DNA of 64,000 nucleotides from Trileptium ribeirensis (taxonomy: Eukaryota; Nematoda; Enoplea; Enoplida; Thoracostomopsidae). Below, piece after piece: positions 27,401 to 42,400 of this stretch. The position numbers and the translations under genes were made by a program. The number at the start of each line of letters is the position of its first letter. The stretch's first letter is position 1. The notes under the pieces were generated by a model that ran no database searches, was not told the origin of the DNA, and was given only the letters and a program-made list of their open reading frames with translations. The DNA is taken from NCBI GenBank assembly GCA_030248225.1, contig JASANE010016100.1:52458-116457 (forward strand), given 5' to 3'.

Positions 27401-30400
27401 CCTTTATTTGGATCATAAAAGCCGATCAGCTTTGTATTGCAAGAGTTGAGCCGAAATGAGCTGGACACGATTCGCGAAAATCGGAGCCTAGCTGATATTA
27501 TCACACCGAAAGCCGAGCACTTTCTCACTTCTAATCTATATTGTGTATCACATACCTGTCCAAATAAGGGTTCAGGGGTACATCTCGAGGCCTCAACCCT
27601 CTGCCACGGCCCTGGTCTACCCCCAAGGGCAATACCCTACCACTGAGGCCTTGCACGCAGACGCGCAGACAATTTTGGATATTTTAGCACAAATAGGGTG
27701 CAAATTTATAAAAATCGGGGTAAGATCTGAAATTCGGAGGGAGGGGGCAGTCCACTTTTTTCACATTACCCGAGGATCTCTACCACCCGGCAATTCAACC
27801 CCTACACCCCCGAGACCCGGGAGCGTCATAATACATCACTACAACCATAGGAGTCGATAGGGGTAGGGAGTAAGGGGGTACCTCTAAGGATATTTCCAGA
27901 CAAAATCCAGCCCTCTCCCTCTCCACCCCGAAAGGTCCAACCACCTCCCCCGCTACGCGCTTAGCCGCGAAGATTTTAGGATTATACACACAAAAATAGG
28001 GTTAAACTTCTCAAAAATTGGCTACAATAATTGGTAAAAAGGGAAATTTATAAGAAAAATAAATTAGAAAAAATTTGAGTTCGCAAACATATTAATACTT
28101 AATCCCAGTAGCGCCACTCCCTAAAAGTCGTCAGACGTTCGACATGTCCAACCAAAACACATCTGGTCACATATTAGAACGCCTAGCTAACCCGAAGCTC
28201 TACAGAAGCCATCTACCCAGCTATCTGAAACGACTTTACTCAGTAACACAAATACGTAGCATATTAGTGATTTATGTTATCCGTACATTTACATAAAAAA
28301 TTAAGTTGAAACACGGAGGGAAACGAAACATTGTCAACGTGGCTATTCGATTCACTAAACAATTCGGTTATGAATCTAATTCGAATTCAAAAGTAAATCT
28401 ATTTATTCAACACCGCGTTCTCAAATTTTTCTTTAATTTTGTGCGCTCTCTTCGTGCAGCAATTTTTATGCCGCCGTGTATGGAATAATAAAAATAAATA
28501 ATCAATACGGGCTATTTCCGAAACGTACCAAACTGTACATTTTAAAAAGCTCCAAAGGAATTTAAGCGCTGGGTTTAAAAAATTGTAAAAATGTTTAGTA
28601 AAAAAAGGCACTGCTGCAGGCATAAAACATATGATATGGACATTGCCGTGTACCTATAGTTATATACACTGTGTGATGTAGCAAACACGATGGAGTAAGA
28701 AAATAAATAAAGCACAATGGAAGCCTACAGTCATGCACAAAAATAAGTGCCCAAAATACAAACGCGTTTACTAGATGCTAGGCTGGGACCGTTGTGTTGA
28801 CAAATTCAAAATCCCTGGAAAAATTGAGCGATAAAACAATAGTTATTTTAAAATAATGTTGTTAGCTAAGTGATAGAATAATAAATGCGTGAGTAAAGTT
28901 AAGGCGACCCCGCCAAACATCCTATTTTGTCATTACCGATATCGAATCGCAAACCCTTGTTACGGAAAAAAGGCTTAATTTCATTCGGTTTTTCGATAAC
29001 CGAAAATTGGCAAAATCAAATTCAAGTGCAAGAAATTAGACCTTGTGTTCGAACAGGATTTCGCTATCTCAATTTTCAAAAATTTTGTTCCCTAATGCAG
29101 TATCATTTAAATCTGTATTATTCAGTGTTCGCGAACAAATTTAATGCAAAAGTAATGTCCCAAAAAATCGGGAAATTTTCAGTTTCAAAAATTCGGGTAA
29201 TTTTACTTGAATTTTCACGAACACGTGGTTAGATTTCAAACGCGAGCGCTGTGCTCGCGAACAGTTTTACGCCAAATTTCAATTGACTAAAAAGTGTTCT
29301 GTAACAAATTTTATGCAAAAATACAAAATAGGATGGCCTTGAGTTTACTCGCGCAAAAGTAACAATTTTCGATAGTAAAATAGCAGCTGCGGACAGTGGA
29401 TTTTGATAGTTCGCTTGTAATCCCATGTACCCATTAAGAAAAGAATATAGTGGGCTACTAACCACCATTACTCAGCTTTAATTTTGAACAATTTCCTATG
29501 CTTAACTATTGAACTTCTACCAAACACTTCAAACTAACATACCAGAGGCGGGGGAACTAATGTTTGATGTGACCTAGGATTTTCAACATAACGGTTATAA
29601 ACGAACGTTACAACAAATACCTGCACAGTAGCTGGAATGTCTGCGTACATGTAACATCCATGATCGCGGAGCTGACTGTTTGACCAACCCAAAAAGTTGT
29701 ATTTGCGTCCTCCGACACGAATCCCAGTTTTCAACGGAGTTTCAATAGTTGACTAAAACATTTGCAACGCAAGAATAACAACTATACCACGCGCCAGTAA
29801 TCATGGTAGCATTTCGAGCGAATCGCGAGCTAGTCTTGAGCGAGTGGCTCGCTCTAAACTTCGAAACTATTAAAATTACTAATAAATTCTATTTTTAGAA
29901 CAAATTTATTCTGAGCGAGTCTCCAGCGTCACTTTTGGCGGTTACTTTACAGTACTCGCCTGAAATGAGTGTCGCCTTTCGAACGAACCAACATCGAACA
30001 GAAATCGAACAATTTTATTCATTCTTGAATAAACACTCGAACACTTTTGGAACAGCTCTCGAACAAATTAAAAAGATCTAAAATTTCGAAAACGTCTCTA
30101 GAACACATTCTGAACAAAATTTTGAAGATATCGAAAGAACACCACTCATTTCTGGGAAGTCCTATAAATAACAACTTAAGCAATTATATACAGAAGAAAT
30201 AACGGAAAACTTAAAATAACCGAACACACAACACAGCAACATTAATCCACTTTTATAAGAATTAAGACGTTTCCACTGATATAGCTTTTGTCAATGACAA
30301 AACACTTTATTTAGGAACCGATTTATTAGCATTTACTACCAAGATTGCAAACACTGCCACTTTCAGCAGCAAAAAACACTTCAACAAACCTGAAACCAAG

Positions 30401-33400
30401 TGACATCGTCCGTCTTTGTGCTATAAAGCTTTCGAAAAAAGTCATCGTCCCGAAAAATGACGCGAAGAGCAAACTCTGGACCAAACTCTCGAATAACTCG
30501 ATTGCTCATCATTACTTCCGGCGCCAGGAAAACACGGCGAGATGGTGTAATCACCACCTTGCGAACCTGCAATTATTTAGAACAATAATGTTTTTATGTT
30601 AACGACGAAGGAAGGAATATTTCATATTTTAGTCTGCACCATAAGGCGTATTTGATTACAGTTGTCTGGCCTCTCCATTAGTTAATTTCGCAGCAAGGGT
30701 GTCAGTGATGATTTTAGAGGTTGAACCATGGGGTCATTTCATGCTGCGATGTCCTTTTGGTCGCGGGTAGGGGAGTAAAAGTGGATATTTTGGTCTATAA
30801 CACAGAAACGGGCAGGGAACTGGCAAAAATGTTATTTACGCTAGGAACGCTCTTTACCTAGCTATTTTAAACAACAAAAATTTTTTGGCCTAACCCCCCC
30901 CATAAGGGGCTGGACATCCATATAGGTCCCAAATTGACAAAAATCGTCATGACTAATTTTACGACCTGTTTTTTCCGGGTAATGGTGTGGCTCGATGTTA
31001 TAAATTATGGCTTTAAATCTTTTTTGTGCAGAATTAGTCAGGTTTGCACTACGTTTCTAGTTACACAAATTTCAAATCTACGCCAATCCTGGAGAGTGGG
31101 AGCGGCCGACATGGAATGAACCCCATTTACACCCCCGCACAAATTCTTTTTTGGTCATTACTCGTTACTTATGCACGGTACATAAACGTTATTCCGAGAT
31201 CACACCTAACCCCTGCGTACCTTTTGAAAAATATGAACCCATTGGGCTTCTTGTTACTTACCCCGGCGCCAGGGTTAAAAGATCGATTTTAGCACATTTG
31301 ATTACCCCCCCCCGAACATTGCTAGTTTGTGGTGTGGTGGAGTGAGTACAACTCTATTAATTTGTCTGTTATGGTTCATTCCCATGAGGAAGAGAATGGT
31401 GAAACGATTTGAGCTCTATCTCACGGCCGACCTGTTGATCTTAGGTTTTTACCCCCCCCCCGCCCACAAATTTCGAAAAATCGGTCACGTGACGGTATTT
31501 CGATAAAATTTCGCGCGTTTAGTTCATATTACATTGTGGCATTGCATTTCGGCCACATGTGACACAAAATTATTTTTAATTTTGAATTTTATCCCCCCCT
31601 CAGACCAAGTTACCAGGCATGTACACTGGCGATTGGTATGCATGTACCATATTATTTTTGGATGAAATAATGTAGAGTGGATGATGTGAAAAAGACAGTA
31701 GAGTGTTGCGTCTAGAATTTTTGAGTGGTTTCGAACGTAAATAAAAATATTTACCTCCCCCGACCAACAGTTACTTCGGCATTCTAACATGTCTGGCAAA
31801 AGAATATTGTAAATTTTTTTGCATAACACTTTCTCCAGGCTAAACTATCGATACAAAATGCTACCGTTTATGGCCGCTTCGTTTCCATTTAGTAACAGCT
31901 ATAAATCAGCACCCCCGTATTTTAGAAGTGATAAGTTCGACCCAAGAATAGGCATAATAAGCTTTATTTTTGATATACGGAGGTCGGCCAAGCCTCATTT
32001 TGACCAAGCCGATAGCCTGCACGAGATATATAATCACAAAATGAAGGCTACATTCAACATGGGGCATGCATGAGGTCATTTTACGTCTGGCCATCAGGGT
32101 GTGGTAGTTGGGATGCTATTTCATCAGAAATGCTATTGATGTTTTTTGGTCATAAGGAGTAAAAATGAAGATAATCGGAGCCAAAAAGTTATTAGTCTTT
32201 TTTCTAGGACAAAACGACATCGTAGCGTGAAATGACCCCATGGGCTCTTTTTGCGAAAATTAATGATTCTTTATGAATGCATAGATAACAAATTGCCGCA
32301 AAAACACAGCCCTGACAGCCGCGCTAGTTTTCTGAACGCGGAGTGAAAATAAATTGCTAGAAAAGCATTCAACCAGGCAAAATCAATATGTTTTCCAAAG
32401 AGCTCAAAACACTGAAGAAAGCCAAGACCAACTGAAAAAATAAAGGGACCGTCCATCCAATTTGGCATACTAGATAATATAGATTCGTTTTGGTAGCAGA
32501 AATGATACTGATCGATACGCGTCGAAGAACGGTACTCCCACGCCGTCGCTTGTAAACCATAGGTTCAACATGTTCTGATAGAATATCTCCTTGTTCGTGA
32601 TTGACCACAACCCACCGACATGGATAAACTTTCAGATTAGAAGTGGGAACGATCCTAATGGTTTGGTAAGCACGGCCCGCCCCCAGGCTGTAAAATTTTG
32701 GCCCAGCATGGCCCGGTTGCAAGCAAGTCAATATAAAGAATACAGGTGATATACAGACTAGTAACTCTATCGAGATTGCAGAACGTAGTGAAGCATAGAT
32801 ACACCTAATCCTTTTGCGTGCACAATCAATCAGATGCCGATAGCATACGTCGATATGCTATATGTGGATATCATACAATACCGCACAAGTTAGAACAAAA
32901 CTAACACCGGTAATAAGTTTTCCATGCCCGAAAACTATCTGCTATCTGCTTCCAGGACGTCACAAAATTTTGAGTCGATGAATCTTGGGAGCGCCATCCC
33001 CCAGTACTCATGGAACCATGGGTCGCAGAGCAAAATCAACACCGACAATAAGTTTCCCATACCCTAAAACCCCAAGTAAAACTTTTCAGCCGTCCAGGAC
33101 GTCAGAAGAAATTTTCGAATTTTGGGTCGAGCAATTACGAGGGTGCCATGTCTCAAACCCCAAGAACCTCAGCCTTAATCGAAAAACGAAAAAGAGGCAT
33201 CGACATTTGTCATTTTACTATGCAATAAACCAACAGAAAAATCGAAAGTCAATATAAAAATAACCTTGCTTCCGCGAAAGATACTAAAATGAGGTAAAAA
33301 ACTTTATTTTGCTCTCTGACCCCTAACCTTGGCGGCGCCATACCCCCGTACCCATGGGTCACAGAGCAAAATCAACACCGCAATGAGACTCCATTTCCGA

Positions 33401-36400
33401 AAACCCCCAAGTGAAACTTTTCAGCCATCCAGGACGTCTGAACAAATTTTCAAATTTTGGGTCGAGGAACTACGAGGGTGCCATATCTCAAACCTAGGGA
33501 GTAACCGGAATTCCGGTTCCTGTTCCGGCGAATATCGTGTTCCGGTTGCGGTTCCGGCAAAGGGCAAAAACCATACCGGAACCGCAATTCCGCTTTCAAA
33601 ATTTTGTTTGAAATTTTCAACATTTTTTACTTCATCTGTGATCCAAACATGTGTAATATATATTATACAATGATCAAGCTCCAATACAACCAAGCAAAAG
33701 AAAAGATTAACGAAGCAATTTGCAGTGTGAACCGTAAGTAGGGGACATAATTTAAGTAGGAATTTTTCATCTTAACCTGCAGGAGTTTGTTAACAAAACA
33801 AAGCCAGGTCGATGCTTGTAGCAGCTATTTTACACATTCAGAAGTCTGCGGAGTATGTAGAATTAACGGGCCAACTCAGTAACGAAGTATAGATTATGTA
33901 GAAGACTTAGACGTAAGCTTGGCTAAGATGAATTGTGCCAAGCATCAGCCAGTACGCTTGTAAACATTGTAAATCAGTCTACATTGGACAAAAGTAACAT
34001 ATGAGCAACGCAGCAATAATCTTCATACTTAGTGACGAACTGTATTTATTGGAACTGTGTGAGCAGCAACACAGTTTGTCTCATTTATAGCATTCTAATT
34101 AGAAAGTTATCATCATTATCATCTAACTGACGGGCACTGTTTGTCCAACGATAGCCTAAGCAGTGTCTCTGACCACTGATCAGAAAATTACCTTCTATCT
34201 ATTATTTTATCTTAGAATCATATAAACCAATAATTTCAAGTTTCCTACAGAACAACATGTAACAAACGTATGTGTAGTAAAGAGAGGCGACTGGAGACAG
34301 AGCGAAAGTGTTTATTCTACGCTCTATTAAATTTAATGTATTGCGATGGCATTATTGCCTCTCTGGGACTTTGACGAGACTGAGGAAGCTAATAATGTTT
34401 ATTTATCGATGAATAAGTTGTTGTTTTGGAGCCCTAGAGCAAAAAATGCTTTCCACTATACAGCCTTCGTAAATTGCGTTAAACTGAATCTGCTTGTAAC
34501 TTAACAGTATTGCATTAAATTTGACGTTCCCAAAGGTACAACTGCGCGATAAAGATGACAACAATTGGAATTGCAAATGGACAACCGAAGACTTAACTAT
34601 AATTGAGGAGCCAAGACAAGCAAAAATTTACCTCTCGGGGAGGGTTGGCGGTCATTTTTATATTGATCCGCGCCAAAGCACATGCGAAATTTGTAACTTT
34701 GCATTTAGATTCGTACGAAATTTAGCAGTTACTACACAGGTTCTGCTTTATTTGGACGAATCTATTAATTAACGGACAGCGTGTTTACTATCGTGTCTAG
34801 ACCCCAATGACATATACAAAATTGGCTCCACACACTTATATAAAAAGTTGCTTTTAATTATTACACTTCCGAGCATCCGACACCATTAATAATTATTATT
34901 ATCCGAATAATACTTGAATAACTAAACATAACCTAATTCCCCAATAAGTGTATATAAGTCCAATTTTGGTCCTTCGACCCTTTGCCAGAAATAATGATTT
35001 TTCAAATTTCGGCATGTGTGTTTTACCTTACAATGAGTGTCCATTAAGTAATCAAGCAAGCCGAATACGACAGTTTTCCATCTAGAGGGCATCAAGAATA
35101 ATCTATCTACAGTACTCGCCACAATTGACTGTCGCCATACGAGCGAGCAACGAACAGTTTTTTGAAATTAAAAATTCTGCCACGAGCGAGCAGCGAGCGA
35201 GCAGCGACCACTCATATGTAGTTACTATTCGTAACTTGACTGCTTCCATATTACTTTATCGCAATATATACATGTAGACATTGTTTTGTATGTATTGGCA
35301 TTATTGACGGAGTAACATTCATCTTCAATGTATTGAATAAATGTCGGCCAAAATAACTAGAGTTTTGAAATGGGGGCCCACTTGTATCGATGTGTCTTTA
35401 GACTCAGCCATAAAAAGTCGACATTAGCTTACAAATATAAATGTTTACAATTCCAGACCGGTGGATTGGCAATGGCACTAGGTTATCAACGACCACACCC
35501 CATGCCACCTTAACAAATCAGTTCGCATGCCCTTTGAGACGTCAGTACTTTTCAAAATATATATATTACATACTGCAATTACACATTTTTTAGTGTTTAT
35601 GTTCGAATACGAATTTATGTTTATATTTTAATAAACTTTGTTGTTATGCATTTGTATATATTTTTAGTATTAACTTAGTTTGCTAATTCTTCGTTTAATA
35701 TGACTGGTTTTTGTGTTGACATATTATATTCGGCGCCATATTTTTTCCGCAGTAATATATACATCTACACAAATTCCGATGTATCAAGGAATAGCCGGCA
35801 TCGCGTGGGGGTGAAGGGGTTCCTGCGACGATAGGGTGAGCGGGGTGTCATGTCACCTGCCTAAAGGGAAGGTGGTCCCACGCCCCATGGGATAGAGTAA
35901 CCACCTACTGCTCTCCCTAATAAGCACGTATGATTCGATTACATAGCAGCGAGTTTATATGATTCAAATATATACACAAACTATTTATGTGTTGTAAGAT
36001 ATATCTTTATTCTCTTAATTTATATATCTCTATAATTTTTTGTATACTATTACATACATACATGTATATCTGAATTTGGAGGTTTGCAAACGAGCGAGCA
36101 ACGAGCAATTTTCAAAATTTCAATATAATACATTAGTTTTCTGCGAGCAAGTTGCGAGCGAGCAGCAGTCAATTGTGGCAAGTACTGTAGGTTTTTTGTA
36201 CGCTGGATAATAAGATTTCGTTATCTAGGGACCAGCACAAATACTTCGTACGTTTTCAGATGGGTTTAGAGTCCACGAAAGTTTAGTGTTTTAATGGGTT
36301 CAGGATTACAGAAGCTTCAGTGTAGTGTATACATCAAACACCAAGCCTATCACGAGTGAATACAAAATGCCCACTTGATGAAACCACGCTCGCTCCGTTT

Positions 36401-39400
36401 CATCCTCGACTACGAGATAGTCGTACTTCACTGTTTGAGAGAATTTATGTTTGCCTATACTCGTGACACGTTTCAATAACTTGATATGTACCTCAACGTA
36501 GTTCCGCGGAAGTCGTTCGGTAGCCGTGGATCGTTGATACTGCGATGAGATGACATAATTGTATATGCGGTCAAATACTTTCTGTAAACGCTGGATCGTT
36601 CGACCCTCATTAAATCCGTATACCATAGTTGACAATGCACGCCCCAGCGCACTAGGATTAGACTTGGCACAGCGTCTCAACACATCAAGAAATTGGTCGT
36701 CAATCATATCCTGAACCATTATACCACGACTTATAAGAACTTGAAAGCTGAAATAAATATTTCTGCATATTCTGAGAACAATGCAAACGACTGTTGTGTT
36801 CAACATTCATGCACAATATAAATAAAACAATGATTGACTCAACTTATATCAAGAAGGAACGGACAGACAGTCGTATGCGATACTGTATTCCGGTTTGTAG
36901 GTTTTTACGCTCGTCAAGTGCGTGCGTATATTGTTGCTAGTCGCGAAAATTGTAAAAAAATTCTTTCTGTCCGTCTCTATTAGATCATAACTCATCACCG
37001 GATGGATGGATCTTCACATATTTTTTATTTAATCTCAAATGCAGTCTATTTGTGCCCTTTAATTAGACGCTAAACCCGGCGACGTCTTCTTGGTCAAAAT
37101 GTGCCCCAAAGAGTTAAGGTTCGCACTGTGAAATGTCGAACACGTTAAATGCAACGGTACTGCCCCCATACCGCTTGTGAGAGACCAGTGGCATCCACAT
37201 AGAGAAACAGCAAGACATCAAAATATGGATATATTTAGCACTTTTAAGCAAAATTTATCCCCTACCCACTTTCAAATTTCCTCCCAATGGAATATTTCTT
37301 AGCGACCATGCTCGCTCCTTTCCACCCGCTTGTGAGAGACCAGTGGCATCCACATAGAAAAACAGCACGACATCAAAATATGGATATATTTAGCACTTTT
37401 AAGCAAAATTTATCCCCTACCCACTTTCAAATTTCCTCCCAATGGAATATTTCTTAGCGACCATGCTCGCTCCGTTTCCACCCGCTTGTGAGAGACCAGT
37501 GGTATCCACATAGAAAAACAGCACGACATCAAAATATGGATATATTTAGCACTTTTAAGCAAAATTTATCCACTACCCACTTTCAAATTTCCTCCCACTG
37601 GAATATTTCTTAGCGACCATGCTCGCTCCGTTTCCACCCGCTTGTGAGAGACCAGTGGCATCCACATAGAAAAACAGCACGACATCAAAATATGGATATA
37701 TTTAGCACTTTTAAGCAAAATTTATCCACTACCCACTTTCAAATTTCCTCGCACTGGAATATTTCTTAGCGACCATGCTCGCTCCGTTTCCACCCGCTTG
37801 TGAGAGACCAGTGGCATCCATATAGAGAAACAGCAAGACACCAAAGATGATGTAACACTGAATACTGAAAATACCGCACTACACTGACAGTTTATACCTT
37901 ATATATCCAAATTCGCTCATAGTCACAACTCAATTATTTCTTAATATCCAAGACATGTATCCTCGCTAAGCTTTCCTCAGCTGGGGGTTGAGGTTCGGCC
38001 CCCCTTGAGCACCCGGAGCTGGACAAGTTCAGGGCGACAAGTAAAATTGCATAATCCAAACATTGCACTACAAATTTTGCTATTTTGAGGTAAATTATCG
38101 CTAATGTTAAAATGTCAACTTTAGCTGATTTTAGGAGCAGAAATACACTATTAAATATGAACAAACAGATTGACGCAGAGGCTTAGGCATACACAGACGC
38201 AAATGCGTTCACGGATACGCACGTAATCGCGTTAAAACGAAATTGCGAACGTTTGTTTTTGTGCAGTCATTTCTATCCGCGACTATACGTTAAGTTTCAG
38301 CAGCCCATATCTGATATGGCCATACAACTTCAGTTAGAGAATACATCGCAACTCTCTAAATGGCTTACACAACTGCCGCAACCATACTTTAATTTTTCTT
38401 AAGAGTACGCAGCAAGCGGTAGCAAAGACTTTTATAACTTTCGAAAGCCTGAACTCACTATTTTTGCTAGCATCGAAAGCTTCTATATTCGCAGATTTAA
38501 CCAATTACAATATTAGATTGAAACCCACAAAATCATGCATAGATCAAGGGCAGGACCGAGGGCTTGTAGTGGTCACAGATACATTGAAATGAAACCCACA
38601 AAATCATGCATAGATCAAGGGCAGGACCGAGGGCTTGTACTGGTCACAGATACATTGAAATGAAACCCACAAAATCATGCATAGATCAAGGGCGGGACCG
38701 AGGGATTGTAGTGGTCACAGATACATTGAAATGAAACCCACAAAATCATGCATAGATCAAGGGCAGGACCGAGGGCTTGTAGTGGTCACAGATACATTGA
38801 AATGAAACCCACAAAATCATGCCTAGATAAAGGGCAGGACCGAGGCCTTGTAGTGGTCACAGATACATTGAAATGAAACCCACAAAATCATGCATAGATC
38901 AAGGGCAGGACCGAGGGCTTGTAGTGGTCACAGATACATTGAAATGAAACCCACAAAATCATGCATAAATCAAGGGCAGGACCGAGGGCTTGTAGTGGTC
39001 ACAGATACATTGAAATGAAACCCACAAAATCATGCATAGATCAAGGGCAGGACCGAGGGCTTGTAGTGGTCACAGATACATTGAAATGAAACCAATAAAA
39101 TCATACATAGATCAAGGGCAGGACCGAGGGCTTGTAGTGGTCACAGATACATTGAAACGAATCATCCGATCGTTTTCAGTATATATCCTAGCAAACCTTT
39201 ACAATAACAAATTCAACAAATTATAACATTAGGTTGAAAATCACGAAATCAGGATCAGGATGGTCTTATGAAATACAGTAACATTCCAAAGTCGGGTACA
39301 GATGTCCTCAAGTAAATCACGTCATCGTTTACACCTTCCCTGAAAACTTTTATAACCACAAATGCAACGAATCAAAACTTTACAGAGAAAATCACGGAAT

Positions 39401-42400
39401 CATTGAAACAGTATTCTCGATCACAAAAACTGAGAGGGTTCCCTCAGCAAAAGGAGCCTACAGTACCCCGTGGATAAATGTAACCAATATAGGGCGACGG
39501 TCCAGACTGTAAACTATACAAAATATCTTTTCATTCGCTCCTGAAATATTTCGAAAAAACTACCCGAACAGACGGGCACAGTAAAATTTATCATTTCGCA
39601 ATCAAATAAAATGCTTGGTCAATTTATGGGGCTACGTTGAACACCTCCAACATGGTTAAAATTAATCATATATAGTGCCTATCCTACTCACATGTTAGGG
39701 CAATTTCTTAGTTTCAATTTTTCTTGTTTTGAGAAGAAACTCACACTGTGCTATAAAAATGTTTGCTTGGAACATTAACTGGAGCAAAAATATCAAATTT
39801 TCTGGCGGAATTGCAACCCCGCTGTGGTTTTGAGGATTTGTTTAAACTTTCACCAGGATAGGGATTCTACCTTACTATCCGACATTATGTAGTGTTATAA
39901 ACAGCTCCGTTTAAATCATGATTAGCTGCAGTGATTACTTAGCTGTTCAGGATAGCAGAGGGTAATCGAAAACCCGGTTCAGCAAAAGCCGTGTTTCGGT
40001 TTCCCTGATGGCGAACACTAAAATCATACAATAACCGGAACGCCACTTAAAACTTCCTCAATTTTGGCGTCAAGCTGTGGACCAAGCATACATTTGCATA
40101 CAATAATTTATTTTCTTACAAAACGTTAACGAAAAAAAATTGCGTTGAAAATGCGAAGTGAGCCTATGAAAATACTGTCAAAATACACTTAAATAAAATT
40201 TATTACTGTAAATCAATCGTACTTATATGAGCATGAGAATAAAACAGCTTCCCGTTGAGCGTAGTCGCCATTATTGCTATAACTGCAGTTATCCGCAAAA
40301 CTAAAATTGAACAACTGTTCTCGCTTCCTGGCAAAAACTGCTTTTGAAACGTCAGTCGTTTTGACACTGTGAAACCAAACACTACATTGCACACGGGAGG
40401 ACATTCTAGCTAACAGCTCCGCTAGATTGCCCCAGGCAAAAGTGAGCGATTTGTTGCTGATGGAACGACTGTATTTGGCCAACTCGTTGTTGTCAAGATA
40501 TGATCCGCCAAAGTGAAACTGAAGCTGCAAATGCGAGCACCCTGTAATATTACTAATATAATTAACAACACGGTATTATGCAAGTATTGATCTCATAGAC
40601 GTGACACTGGACATCACCATAAATTGCTCCTCCACAGAGTAGGGACCCAGGATTCCCCAATTCAAATTTGACTTCACCCAGGTACTTTGAGCTGACATCT
40701 AAAATGACCGACGAATTTCCGCTAATCATAACAGTTTTCGCTAAAATTTTCCCCAATTTGTGCTGGTTTCCCCATTTTTCCCGATGTATTGCAATTTTCG
40801 CCAAATTTTGCTTTATTATTTTACGATGTTGTAGAGGCGTCGTTGGCTCAGATTAAAGATTACTGCATATACTGTTGCGTCAGCAGGTAACTTACTGTTC
40901 AATTTGCGATTTCCAGCAGATAGACTCTACGATTAGATTAGGGACGACTTATCAAGCATTACTTCTGTGCTGTACAACACTCTTTTGTTAGAACAAAAGA
41001 TTTTCATGTTATGGGCCAAATCTTAATAACATCCACAAAATGGTCTAATTTTGTGGATTTTTTGCTTCTTATCGGCAATTTAAACCAGTATACAGACTCG
41101 CTTCATTGTTTTAAAGACAAACTATACTTTTGACCATTTTGCACAAAAATAGTACAATTTGTCGTTTTTAAAATTAAATTGTATGGCTCCAATTGGCTAG
41201 AATGGTTCTTATCGCTTTTGACATTGCTGCATGCAATGCCAAAGGGACATAGTGGCTCCGACTCTCATAGATGCTAGAGTAACCGGTATATGTATACCTG
41301 CGCTCTCTGTTATCACTAAACGACTTGGGTTATACAGACTTGATGTGTACTGAACACGGTGGAAAGCGCTGGTGTCTCGTTTAAAACCTTGCAGTAGCCG
41401 CTGGCCGTACACAAACCGCACTCGCTCAGTTTTCCTTACATGACCACACTGAAAATACTTCTTGTTATATGCCTGTTACCGTTTTCAAGTAGCCGGGAAT
41501 TGTTTCATGCACTAATTTATAGTTCTGCTCGGCTGCAATATGAAAACAAACTAGAGCCAGTCATAGGGCAGGGAAAATCAAACTCTTTCCTATAGCTGCT
41601 CGTACTATTTTGGGAGTTTACTTATCCCCAGAAGAATGTTAGGAATTCCTTTGGTTTTCGACCGCTTTGATTTCGTTTTTGGTAGCCTTTCCGACGCCAA
41701 ATTTTGGTTGGGTACTCAAACAAAAAACCGAAACCTCGTTTTGTTTAGACCTTCTCCAATCGGTCACAGAATGAAATCAAACGAACCGAAATTCAGAGTT
41801 AGCTGTTCCGTCTTGAAGAGCTAAATCAGTTACTTTGGCGACACGGGGTCCGGTGGACTCTACTTACCCATTCTGGCGCCTAAATATATTGTTGTTATGG
41901 TTTTGCTTTTACGTTGGCTTGTGATTTTCTATTTTGGGTCCAGACTAGTGGGCGTTGAAGGAGTTGCCCTGGACGGAGCGACCGTGGATAGAACATAACT
42001 ATGGGAAAGTAATACCATAACTATGCAGTGAATATTTAGGTTGAAAGCAGGAATCGTTAGCTACAGTCGGATTTGCATTCAGTTTTTGTTACTTTAGTTT
42101 TGAGCAAAGGAAATATCCAGTTTTGACATCAGGTGGTGCCCAACCCTAAGGTTTCGCTGCCCTGTTACAAAGCCGAAAGTCTAGAATCCCGACTAAAGAT
42201 AATCAGCAACTTTCGATAAACTGCCATCCGAGGATTTTCTGATGCTCCGCGGTCATAGATCAGGACATAAAATAACCGCAATGTTTGCGGAGAAACTTTG
42301 CATTATTATTATATAGAGTTAAGGAAATTGGGAACTTTTGAGTTGACCGTGGTTTAATAACAAACTTTTGGTTCCCTGAGCCTAGACGGGTGTCCTAACC

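Larger units (their letters stand above)
36748..40222. other. Intron between core exons 3 and 4
   Basis: Two tandem arrays (separate entries) occupy 37172-37850 and 38521-39157. The rest is AT-rich, with no gene seen. Confidence 0.5.

Noticed and set aside
36306..36491. Open continuation of core exon 4 for 60 codons
   Set aside because: A good donor and the phase match to core exon 5 lie at 36491, and the extension matches the interspersed family E.
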